Origin: Setophaga petechia
Lineage: Eukaryota; Chordata; Aves; Passeriformes; Parulidae
Assembly (NCBI GenBank): GCA_024362935.1
Contig: JANCRA010000014.1
Location: 9,689,258-9,753,257, forward strand
Direction of reading: 5' to 3'
Length of the DNA: 64,000 nucleotides
Part shown: positions 44,301-56,300 of the stretch, in pieces
Position numbering within the stretch: position 1 is the first letter of the stretch
How the letters are laid out: every line of letters begins with the position of its first letter
Notes under the pieces: generated by a model
The model's database searches: none
Told to the model about the DNA's origin: nothing
What the model saw: only the letters and a program-made list of their open reading frames with translations
Program-made: the position numbers and the translations under genes

Positions 44301-47300
44301 CAGATAACACGGTTGGGAGCAAACCCAGCAAACTCTATAGCTCACAAACCCTTCAAAATGTCCTGGTCAGGTGAGATGTATAGTACTGGACTACTGGGTC
44401 AGCATGCAGATGCCTCCCTGAAGAGCACAGCTGCTTCACAGTAGACATGACTGCAAGCTTAAGAGATATTAAATTAAGAGGGACAAATATTATTCTAGCA
44501 TTTAATTAATAGGAATGTTCTATTAGTGCTTTTTTTCTCCAACCTTGCAGCTATTAGGGGTGACACAAGGATATATTCACCTGCAATTGCACATCAACAA
44601 AACCACCCAGGTGAGGTGTGGGCTGTACTTCAGATGTACAAGAGCAAGGTGCCTGTCAAAATGTACCCTGATTTATTGGTGGCAGAACATCCATGGATAA
44701 AAATACTTTTGAATTAAGATATCAGAAGGTATTTTCTGTGAGCTTGTGGATCAAGATAAGCAGGTTTTTCTAGGCTCCAGCATGACATCCATAACAGCAT
44801 AAACTCATGTGATAAGTTTTCCTTGAACTGCTAAGTACTGAATAGATATTTTCTGTGATATGTGGGACATCATCATGTACACAAAAGGAAATACTACTTC
44901 ATCAGCTTAGCTGTCTCTTAAGTTTAGGGAGAGTTGGTGCCAGGGAGATTTTGGCAACTACAGTTCTACTTTGGTTCAGATATAGACTGTTAGTCATAGT
45001 TTTCTCATCTTCTCAGAGAACTTGTATGTTCATTTGTGTTGGGTTTTCTTTTCCTCAGTCAGCTGTAAACTAAAATGAATATTTTCAAAATTCATGGCTT
45101 AATCTGAATTTGATGCCAGAATGGCTTGTTAGACACTTTGATATAACTTGTCTAGCATAGACCAGAAAAACCTACATACCTGATTGGAAGATACTAGACA
45201 GATCCTTTGCTATTTGGTTGTTTTGTTTTGGAGGGTTTTTTTGGTGTTGTTTTGTTTTGGGGCATTTTGTTTTGTTTGTGTTTCTGTTTAGAATCAAGTT
45301 GTCCTTCTTTTTATAAACTATAGAGATGGAGTGAACTAAACCAATTAATTACAGTGCAATAGTGATATCTGCTCTTCTATCTGAAATTGCCACCCTGCAG
45401 GTACTTTTTGGCGTTGGCAGGTTGAAGGGCTGTGCAGCCAATTTTGGTACCTACATTAAGTTGTGATACCTGCTTTCTGACCTGTGCTTTTAATGTGTCA
45501 GGAATGCCAAGTTTATATCCCTGAACTGTTTTCCTACCTTAATAAAAAAGAGCCTGGAGTCCTCTGAAGCTGAGCCCCTCATTTAGGCAGTATTGGTTGG
45601 TCCTTGCTCTGTACTCTCTCTAACACTCTCAGGATGGCCCCTGTGTGAAATGTGCTTTGTGCTGTGCATGTAGCAGGGGCAGTTCCTGGTTCTCAGCAAT
45701 CTGGGATGGAGGGTGTTGCTCTTAAAGGCTGCTTTTCTTTTGCACGTTGTCAAAATAAAAACCAGCCAGCAGCCTCCAAGTTAAGCACCCTCTGGGGAGG
45801 ATGCAGTACCCATTTTAGGCAGCATGAGATTCATAACTGTGCCAGGGTAAAACAAAGTGCCCAAGACATCTTAAATCAGCTGCAGACAAGTGCCAGGCAG
45901 CTTTCAAGAAGATTAATGTACAAACCAATAGGAGGAAAATGCCTTGACATTCTGCTAAAGAAGAGTCAAGCACAACAATCTGTGATACTCTTAAAAACTT
46001 GCCTTACACCATTTAGTGTTTAATCCAGTTCTAAGTTGTGACTTCAATGTTTGGACTCAAAGACTAAAGCAAAACACTCCTTTTCCTTCCAGTCTTTATT
46101 AGAGATTTATTTTTATTTATGTTACACTTTCTGTACTATCTTAATCTTTACAAACTCTTGCCTAACAGAATCCCCTAAGTTCTTCCTCTCAGTGAAGGGT
46201 TATTTCTATTACAGAAGTGTGAGACAGTCAACACTCTTATCTATAAGAATTCTAGTAAGATTTTACTAGAAGTTTTACTCTCAGTCATTAGAAATGAAAC
46301 CTGCAGGACGAATGTTCTTTCTGACTCCACTAAAGGAAGCAGAGTAGTTGTACTGTAAATTACATATACTGCAGGTTTAAACAGGGTTTTACAGCAGAGG
46401 CAAAAAGTTATGTACACTATAAAGCCATTCTCCATGTTTTCTTAAAATCCACTATGTGCAGTTTTCTGATATTTCTTAGATATGCTTTCTAAATTGCAAT
46501 GTACAGATATCAGACATATTTGAAATGAATAGTAAGTTATCTAGTCATAAAGAATATTTTCTTACAGAAGACAAGTTTCATCAAGCTGCATCATTTAAAT
46601 TCATTTGTAAACTTTAATGGCTGTATGTGGTGCTATTAACAATGATACTGGCAAATTTACCATTACAGTCATGGCTACTGTTTGCATAATTGCCTAGAAA
46701 AATTGAAATTGTACTCTTATCAAAGATTATAGTTACTGTTGGATTGTGCTGATATTTTGGAAGGCCTGGGCAATGCTAATTTCCAAGTGGGTGTAGCTTC
46801 TTTACTTTGTACCTTTCTGTTAGCACTGAACATAGGATTTTCATAAAAACTGTCACCAAGTTCTTCACAGAAAACTTTTCCTTTTGGGAAAAATCTGTAT
46901 TTGGCACAGGGTAGTGCTGGTAAAATTCTGTGTGTGAGCCATTAGGTGGGGTCTCTGAGAACTTGGACATTATGAGCACAAAGTAAAACTTCTCCATATC
47001 ATCCCTCCTGCAGCAGGAGGACTGTAAGAACTGCTTCTCTTGACGTCCATTTGCTTGAAGGGGTAAACTGAGTCTCATTTAGACTACTCAGCTTCTTCTG
47101 TGGAAATTAATAAGACAAAAGCTTTTCTTTAAGTTTGCAGCTTGAGCCTTATGTTTGTTCCTAGTGGACTGTTTTCCAAACAGGCTTCAAGCAATGTAAT
47201 TTTCCCCTCAGTCCAAGCTGTCCAGTACATGCTTTGTCACTGCCATTCTGCACAGGGCCTCCTAGCTTGATATGCCATGGAAGAATGTGAAAATTACCCC

Positions 47301-50300
47301 AGGGCCCATCATAGCTCCCTGCCAAGATGAAGCAGAGGCCTATTAAGAGTTTGAAGCAAAATCCTTCTTGTTTCATCACAGTGCAAACTTTTGCTTGGGT
47401 AGATTGCAGGGCAGTTTTGTTCACTGATTACTCAGACCTTATGATAAATCATTGTGGCTGAGTCTGGTGTTTCCAAATTGTCACACAGTGATTTTTTATT
47501 TCTGTACTTTTAAACCACTTTAAACACATAATACATCATGACTGTAAAATGATATTTAGTAAGAAACATATAGATGATCTTGAAGATCTCAAAATCTCAT
47601 GATTTAGGGTCAAACACAGTGATTTTTGTCATCAGCTTTTGTATGAGTCAATGAAGGATTAACTGGCTGTTTAGGAAGACCCTGGTAGCTGATTTCTGGC
47701 TCTTTCTGTTAGGGTAAAGTCAAGACAGTAACTTATGCCTTAGAGTAAATGTATTCTTATAGCCACCAATTTCAAAAGTTTAAAAACCATGAAGTAGGTC
47801 CCAGAATACTTTAAAACGTGTGATCTACTACAATCCTTTTATTTGCCTGCATGCTTTTAGTTTTGAATTTACTTTGTACTTCCCCAGCTTTTCTTTTCAG
47901 CCTTGAAAGCTAGAAAGAGATTCTTCCCTAAATCATTTGTCCCTATGAAACTGTGAGAGTAAAAGGCACTTCTTAAAATAGAACTTTTTTTATTGCTTGA
48001 GCCCAGCATAGGAGAATGCTGAGGTCATAGTCTAACTCTCACAGAGCAAATCTATCTTGTGTAATAATCACCATCATCTATGTAATCCTGACAGTTTGCT
48101 TTTTAGGTAAAGTACTGAGCTGTTGTACTGAGTGAATATCCATTACTATTTGGTGGAAGTCCTGTGTATCAGTTTAGTCTGAATAGTTTTTTATTACTTT
48201 ACTGTTTTTTCTTCTCACATAATTCTTAGTCTGGAAATTCTGTCCACTTAGGAGCCCTTAAGAGAGACGTCTGTTATTTGGGTTTAAATCCTGGCTCTGG
48301 TGACGTCAATGGAAAAAAATCACCCATTGACTTCAGCTGGGTCAGGATTCCTCCCATGTGGTTTAGAATCTATTGATTTTAACTAAGGCTGTACAGCCAT
48401 ACATACATGAGAAACAAACTGTAGAAAAGAAGCAAATGATCCAACTCTTCCCCAAAAAAAAGTCCTGGACTGTCTTTGATCTCATCAACACCTGTCTCAA
48501 TCTCGTTTACACATCTAAATTTCTCTTCTGAAAGGAGACAAAGCACTGCACAGCACAAACTATTCCTTAGTTTTGTATGTAGAACTAAGTTGCCTTGTAC
48601 AGCTCCAACCTCCCCTCAGTTAGAGGGCAGGAGCTTGGGAGCTTTCTTCAAGCATCAGTGTTGCTGCACATGAGTGGGCAGACACAGCCCTGCATGCTGA
48701 TGAAGAGTCAAGCCACTTCTGAGAGTGGCTTCTGAACTGAAACTGGATGTTTTGGTAACATTTGGCCTTGAACTCTCTAATATCATAGTAAGTACAATAT
48801 ACTTAATTGTGAAATTACTGTGTTGTGAAATAAGGATTCCTCTGCCAAGAAGGAAAGATGCTGAGACCTCCTGAAATGTGGGTTACATTAACATTGAAGA
48901 AGAAAAAAAGAAATCTTTCAATTGTAGAATGTATCCATGAAAGTCTGTGTGGAGCCTGTTTTTGTCCCCAAAGGAGAATCTTTTGAGGGTATTTGGAGCA
49001 CCTTCTAAGTTTAGGATTTGAGAAATTGTTTCCTCCTATATCAGTCCTTCGGGAGAAGAGACTGTACCTCTGTTTTATTGTTGCACTCACTTAAAAAAGG
49101 TGTGTTCAGGGCTAACCTCTTGTTGTCAATGGAGTGTCCTTGCTGTCATTGTGGCTGTGCTGACAAGTGAGGTCCTACATGTGAATTAGGCACTGCTAAA
49201 AGCTGCCATTTCTATAATATAAAATAAAGTGGGAAATCCAAGAACAGTCTGCTAATAATAATTGTTATTACTGGGCAGCTCTGTGTTTAAAAGGAATGAG
49301 CCACCATGAAAGAGATTATTTTTTTCCTATAGATGTTGCGACCTCAATTATCAGGTGGGGATCTCCCAAGGCCTGTGAGGATCTACTACTCCACCTTGTG
49401 GTCTGAAAAACGCTTCCCGTTGCTCTGTAGAGAGTCCTGTGCCAGAAAAAGTCCAGCCTCTTCCTCTTTTTTTATTTAACTGGAATTTGACTGGAATCAG
49501 TATCGTACTTTCCCTTGAGATATGGATCTTAAGGGCAGTAACATGCTGTCACCTTTGACATGCTTCAGGATAGACATTGCAAGAGGTCATTCATTACAGA
49601 AGAGAAAAATAGAAATTAAAATATCAATGAAGAGTGCTGTGCCCACATGCCCACATAGGTCAGGAGGTGCAGGATAAAATAAGAATAGCTGGCAAAAACC
49701 AAGATGCACAATGCTCAGATGTTTTTTTCAGTACATACACTGGGCCCAGGGAAACAGTGGTTTGGATGGTCAATGAGGCAGTTGCAGAGGGTTCATTCTT
49801 CCATGCTGCTGTTGGGCCAGAAAATCAGCTCATTCCCACAGTGCTGCAGGCTTCAGTAGAGATGGATGCTGTGCAATTGCCCAGCCACAATCCTTCCCCT
49901 ACATCAATGCCACAAAAGCTGTTTCTCAGACTAGCAAGAGCGCTGCAGCAAGACAGGCACCCCGGGCTTGTAAATCATGCAATAACTTTCTCCAGCTCTG
50001 AAATAAAGACTGCAAAGGAGTAATATTCCTCTGCTGTGGAAATCACAATTCTTGTGTACTTCAGTGGGGTGGGATCAAACCAGTACTGCTCTTCTGATGC
50101 TGGGTTAGTTCTAGGGAAGCAGCTTAAAACAAAGCATTCTAAGAAAGACTTCATGTCTACATGGTCTAACACCACCTGTCTGGGAAGGTTGGATCCTGTT
50201 TTGGACACCTAGCATATATTCTTAGACAATTGTAATAGCCAAACTGTAACAGTCAGTTACACCCACATTAAGAACACAGCTTCCAAAAGCACAAGTGATG

Positions 50301-53300
50301 GCAGAAGTGAGTGGTTGTGTTCATAAAGCCTTAAAGAGTAGGAGCACTAGAAAAATTATCATCTTCTATAAAAAGACTTACTGTATAATAAGGGCAGCTT
50401 GTCTTACTACATACCAACAGTCAGAATGTTTGTCATAAAAAAACATTTATGGACTGGCAACAGACAACTGCCTGCCCAATCATGTCTGAATTTTGCTTAG
50501 TAATGTGTTATCACAGAATTCTGCTCACTGGCAAGTTGGTAGTGTGCTTTAGATGAAAATGAGTGCAGAGAAGGATGTGGCTTACACAGCCAGACCTCCC
50601 TGCTGACAGTTTCTGCTTCTGAATGGTAAACCCTGGTCCCCAAAGTGCTGCTCTGCCCTGTCACCTTTGTCATGCTTCAGGAAAGATTGCAAAACTTGTT
50701 TGAATAGAGAATAGGGGAAAGGAGGAGTGAAAATAAAACGAAGGATAGTTTTCATAAGTAGTTTAGAGGTTCTTTCCTATGGTTTTGTTGAAGAATATGT
50801 CACAAGGCAAGGAAATCAACTGTTTTCCTTCCATGCCTCTCGCCTCCTTTTCCCTTCTTTATGGATTAATGGTTTCATAAGCTCTGTGGCTAAAATTAAG
50901 TATGTTGAATCTATACAGAAATTAAAATGCTGAATTACACTATTACTGGTTACCCAGCATTTCCATGAGAACAGGAATTGCTCAACAGTACTGGGAATCT
51001 AGGCACTTTTGGTGCTGATTTCCTGAAGGACTCAGATATCCATCTGTAGGAAGCCAAATTTTGAATGTCAATAAAGCCCTGCATTTGAAACTGTTCTGAC
51101 TTGGCACCAGTATATAAGATCTGCACAATTAGGATGGAACCTTTCCATCAAGGGTTCATGGCTTAATACAAAGGTAGGGAGAAGGAAAGCAGATGATTGA
51201 GGAGTTGTAGTTGGAGGAGGTAATCACAGATTGTCAAGACATGGGTAATGGGCTGCTAACATGAATCCTTGTTGGCTCCACAAAAAGTCTTGAGGAAGGA
51301 AAACTCAAGGTTTCCTTGAGGAAGGAAAACTCAAGGCTTCTCTTAATTAAGAGTATGTAAGGAATTCAGGAATATCACATTGGTTATAAACCTTGAGTTT
51401 ATAAATGGAAATGGATTGTGACAGTGGATTTGTCCTTAATATAATTTATTTCAACTTTATTGATTATGATAACAGGAACAAGAATAATAATGATTTTTTT
51501 CTTGCCACATTTCAAATCAAGAAGTTGAGAGTCAGATGCAAGATTCCGGGGGGGTTGGAAAATCCTTTAGGTCCCTTCCAACCCAAATAATTCTATGATT
51601 CTATACATACAAAGAAAATGGAAAGTACTAAGAGTGAGATAGCAGTGAAAGATCCAAAACTGTTTTACAAAGAGGCATAATTTAAATTTGTGTCTTGACT
51701 TCTACATTACAATACTTTAGTATAACTGTATCTCCAAGTGTAGAATGATTTGGTTGTGGTTTACTATTTTGTAATAATGTTGAGAGCAGTTAGGTAAAAC
51801 AGTGGCTAAAAGCTACATGTAATAACTGCAGTGTATGTAAGTGCTGTGGAGAAATGGCTTACTATGGATATTTCAGTAGTTCTGTTCCTTGGCAGAATTG
51901 AGAAGAGTGTACAGGAATGAAGAGGGCTTGGGAGGGAGGCAGGGGATGGGAAGATCTTAAGTAGGGATTTTAAATTTTTAAAAACAGAGCTAAGTTTAGT
52001 TCTTGAAGTCTTTTCCGCCTCTTAGTTTAGAAAAAATTACTCCAAGTGGTAGTCAAAATGTGTATCCACTGTACTTGGAAAGGTGTATATTTGCTTTTGT
52101 CAGCTGGTCCACACCAGCTCTTTTACAGTCAGTAAATCTGGAAAATCAGTTTTGATAATTGACTGGATCACCCTTTAGATCAGTTCTCAATACTTGCCCT
52201 ACATCAGCCACACGATGATCCTCAAATCTGTACCATCAAGCTAAACATTATGGATCTCATCTAGAACCTCTCTATGCTAGTGTATCTCTAGACCTTTGTA
52301 AATTTGTCAAGCTAGGAGTTGCTAGAATTGTTCAGGGACAAATGACATCTCTGCACAGGCAGGTATTTAGCTGAGAGTCTATATACTATGCCATTTATGC
52401 ACTATTTCATGGTATCATACCTCAGAGTTAGAAACAAGACGTTTACAATTGATGAACGATTTGGGTGAGAGATTCAGTCCTTCCCTCTCAGTTATTCTTA
52501 ATATTTCATGTGTAGTAGGTGTATGATGCAGTAGCTTATAACCCTGCAGAAATTCCTGTTCTGAAGATTTATTTTGTGGAGCCAACAAAGCACACAGAGC
52601 AGAATTTCAGAGGAGCAGCTGGCAACTGGCATGTGAGCTCCAGTGCTGAGGAGCCTGGGTGAATCCATGCCCTGCATGCACCAGGTATTAGTGGCTGATC
52701 AAGGAAGGGAAAGAGAAGAGATGGAGTGGGAAAGGGAAGAGAGCATCTGTGAGCTGGACAGTGATTCTGGATCTGGAAGAGGAGGCACTGCCACCCCACA
52801 CAGCTGAGCATTGTCCCAAATGTCACACTATGGCTGGGAACCCAGAGCTCATGGTGAAGAGATCAGTATAACAGTTTAACCTATATGAGGTCAGTGGTTT
52901 GATGTGCTAATGGGAATTGAAAACCCCTTTTTTAGGAAACCAAAATCACTAGATTTGCATCTGAGCTTTGATTGACTGATGAGTCAAACTCCTGGCGTAG
53001 GCTTTGCAGTGAGATTACTTCAAAGTTGATTTATTATTATCATCATCAATGCTATTTTGAAGTATAAACTCTGATATTGTAAGGCAAAGGTCATCCACCT
53101 TTAAACTGCAAAGTGACAGGTTATATTCTTCCCCAAAATAGTGATTAAATTTGGTGGCAGACACTTTGCAAACTTGAGGAGGAAGAGTGCAGTAGAAAGA
53201 CAAGGGGATGCTGTCAGCAGCAGAGTTTGCTCTCAGTGCAGTGTGTGGTGGCCAGGCTCCCAGCTCTGTGGGAGGTGACAGCTCCACCTTTGTGTGTCCT

Positions 53301-56300
53301 TCTCGGTGTGAGACAGCCCTGGGCTCCTGACTTTGTGCTGGGCCTTTTCAGGGATATTTGGATGTGGTTTTTGCTGTCTTTGGTACTTGTGCTGTGGATT
53401 GCTCAGTCCTGCATTACAGCTGATGGAACTATGAGTAGGACAGGGAGCGTTAGGATAAATTGTAAAATACTTCTGAAGTGTATTGATTGCAAAAAACCAA
53501 TCTCTTCTGGAAATACTGTGGTCTAAAAACACTTTAAAATAATGCTGCAAGGGTGATTTAAAGTGTGCATTATGATGGCTAAAGTAATGTTAAAATATTT
53601 ATCTGCCGCTATTCTTAAATTCATTAAAAACTTAATCTGATTCTTATGATACAGTAAGTCTCCAGTGACTAATCCGACAATTACATGTTTCCTAATGAGT
53701 AGTCTGAACATGACTGACCTTGCAAATACTTTGGCTTACAAAAGAAGTACTTTATGTTGGTAAATTCCTTTTCCCCAAATTTCAGTGGGAAATATTAATT
53801 CTGCCTATGGCTATGCGGGAACAGGAAACAAAAATGAACATTAATACTGAAAACGTCTTGCACAAAAACCACAATAGCTTGTTAACTACGACTGAGCATC
53901 ATCCTCCCCCACTGTGAGCACATCAGTTAATCACAGTAGGCATTACTCAACTTCATTTGGCATCAGTAAAATTTCAGATGTAATCCAAATATCAGGGTAA
54001 ATCTTTGCCTAACTTGATGAGAGTATAATTTTAACAGTAGTCTTCTTCTTTAATTCACCATAGCCTCTTGTAGAGCTGGGGAGCGATTAAAATGTTGGTT
54101 GTGTTAGAAAGAATTCTTTGGACTACATTGATGTTGACCACTTACAGAGAGAGTTAAACAGCTAGGGAATCTTTTCCTTAAAAATAATTTTTTTAAAAAG
54201 TGCTCTTGCCAGAGAGGTTATAACAAGAATATAGTTCTTGTAAGATTAGCCAGTAGAAATGACCATAGCTGATGATTTCTCTAGTGACAAGCCCTGCTGC
54301 TTTGCAACTCTGACAAATGCACTGCACAAAAAGTATTCCATCTGCTGCAAACAGTGCTTTTCCTCTGTGCTGCAAGCAGCAGTCAAATACATGCAAGTTG
54401 TGGGGTTTTTTCAGCTGGACTGACAAGGTGATGTTTGAGAATTCCCCCTTTTGGAGTGTTGCCATATCTACTTAGTGGGAGCTTGCAGATTTTCCCCATC
54501 TGTTCAGAGTCTACCCTATCACCTGATAAATACTTTAGGGCACACAGTGGACATATCTTGCTTCCAAGAAGTCAGTGAGGGCAAGAACTCCTCCAGTTTG
54601 TTCATACTGAACTGTCTGTAAGCTTTCTGTGGCACATTTCATTACAATACATTCACGGGATCTGTCTGCCCTTGTAAGGCAGGCAAGTCCTATGAAAGTA
54701 GGTAACTGATATAGAAAAATAAATGCTCTAGATTTTTAGATCTTACTAAAGACTGGGGATTTTTTTAATAGCAGAAGAATGATTCCAAAAATTACAGTTG
54801 TTTACAGAAGGGTTACATTCTGCCATCTATCTTTGTGCAGAAGTCCCATTGGGGTCTCTCAGCAGGCTACTCCCAAAACACAGATGTTTCTGGATATTCA
54901 TTCAATGTCTTAATTCTGCTGGATGCTTCTTACTCTCTAGCTTTTTGTTACTGGGAGCTTGTTGAAATATAAATGTTTCTTTTTGTTACCACCACCAGTG
55001 CTGTCTCCAAAGTTACCTAACAAAAAAAGTCTGTGTATCTGCCACTGGGTGGTGTATGCCTTGTGTCAGTAAAACTCACTAAAGTAAACTATCAGAGTTT
55101 TGTATAAGTGGAACTTCCAAATCTAACCCAAAAGCCTCCATGTCAGTTTTTTTTCTAGAAAATTTCCCTGGAGTTTATCAAAGAAAGAAACTCCAGGACT
55201 TGACTAATAAAAAGAAGAAGGTGTATATACATCCATGTCCTTGTAAAATTGAACTTTGAATGGGGAAATACAGCGTGTATTTATATTTTCCTTCTCATTT
55301 CTTGTAAGTTTCCATGCTTTCTTGAGAGCCACCTACTTTTACAAACATGCAAAGACCCTTAGTTTGTCTGCAGGCATCTTGAATTAATCATAGTTAGCTT
55401 TAGGGCATAGTTCATATGCCAACCACCTAACTTTCTTTTTTTTTATGTAAAGGAAGATGCCATTTTCTACCAGTTCCACATCCTTGATGCTGTTGTTCAA
55501 ATTGTAAGAACATTTGTAGAACCTTCGTGGTGTAGCTTTTGGTTGGCTGGCAGAATTTCTTTTTGTTAGGTGGCACAAGCTGTGCTGAGCCAGGACTTAG
55601 GGATTGTAAGCTGCTTGTGCTTCTGTTTCACCGAGCATTTTGTATCAATTGGCTGATAATGTGTTCATAACCCACAGGTTTGACTGTCCAAAGCCAGCTC
55701 TAGTTAAGTCACTGAATGTGAGTAATTGCTGAGGCTTTCAGAATAAAGAGAAACTGCAGGAGGAAGAGGGAAGGAAACCTTTTACCTTCCACTGCTTTAC
55801 TTTATGCATACTGTCCAATTCAAGTTTATCTTTAGGTTTCTTCTTTACCTTCTTTACCTTTACCAGTTCCTTATAAATATCAAAAGGCAAACTGTAATCC
55901 TAGTATGAGCATCCTGTAAATTTTTTATAGGTTAAGTCTAGTCAAGTATAAAAATAACTTCTGATTTCATCCCTTTAATTTGCTCAGTAGTCCAGAAAAA
56001 CTACTAAGATAGTGAAATTAAATTTTCCCCATGTCTATAACCACATACCAACTTTTGCATGGGGATACATAACACAATGGGCTTCATATAATTGCTATCC
56101 TTTTGAGGCAGCAAAAGTTAAATTAGTGCTGGAAAGGTTCCCTCATGCAATAGCAGTGGGGGGCAGGAGGGAGATATTTAAGAATATCCATGATTTATGA
56201 CTGGAAAAATCTCAACAAAATCCAACAATATCCCACAGCTCTACCTGTTGCCTTATGTTTTTAGGTCTTGTAGGAAAATTTACACTTAAAGCAAACAAGC

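Noticed and set aside
49634..50023. 129-codon plus-strand open frame in intron 1
   Set aside because: No family recognised, no splice-compatible partner exon and no codon bias evident.
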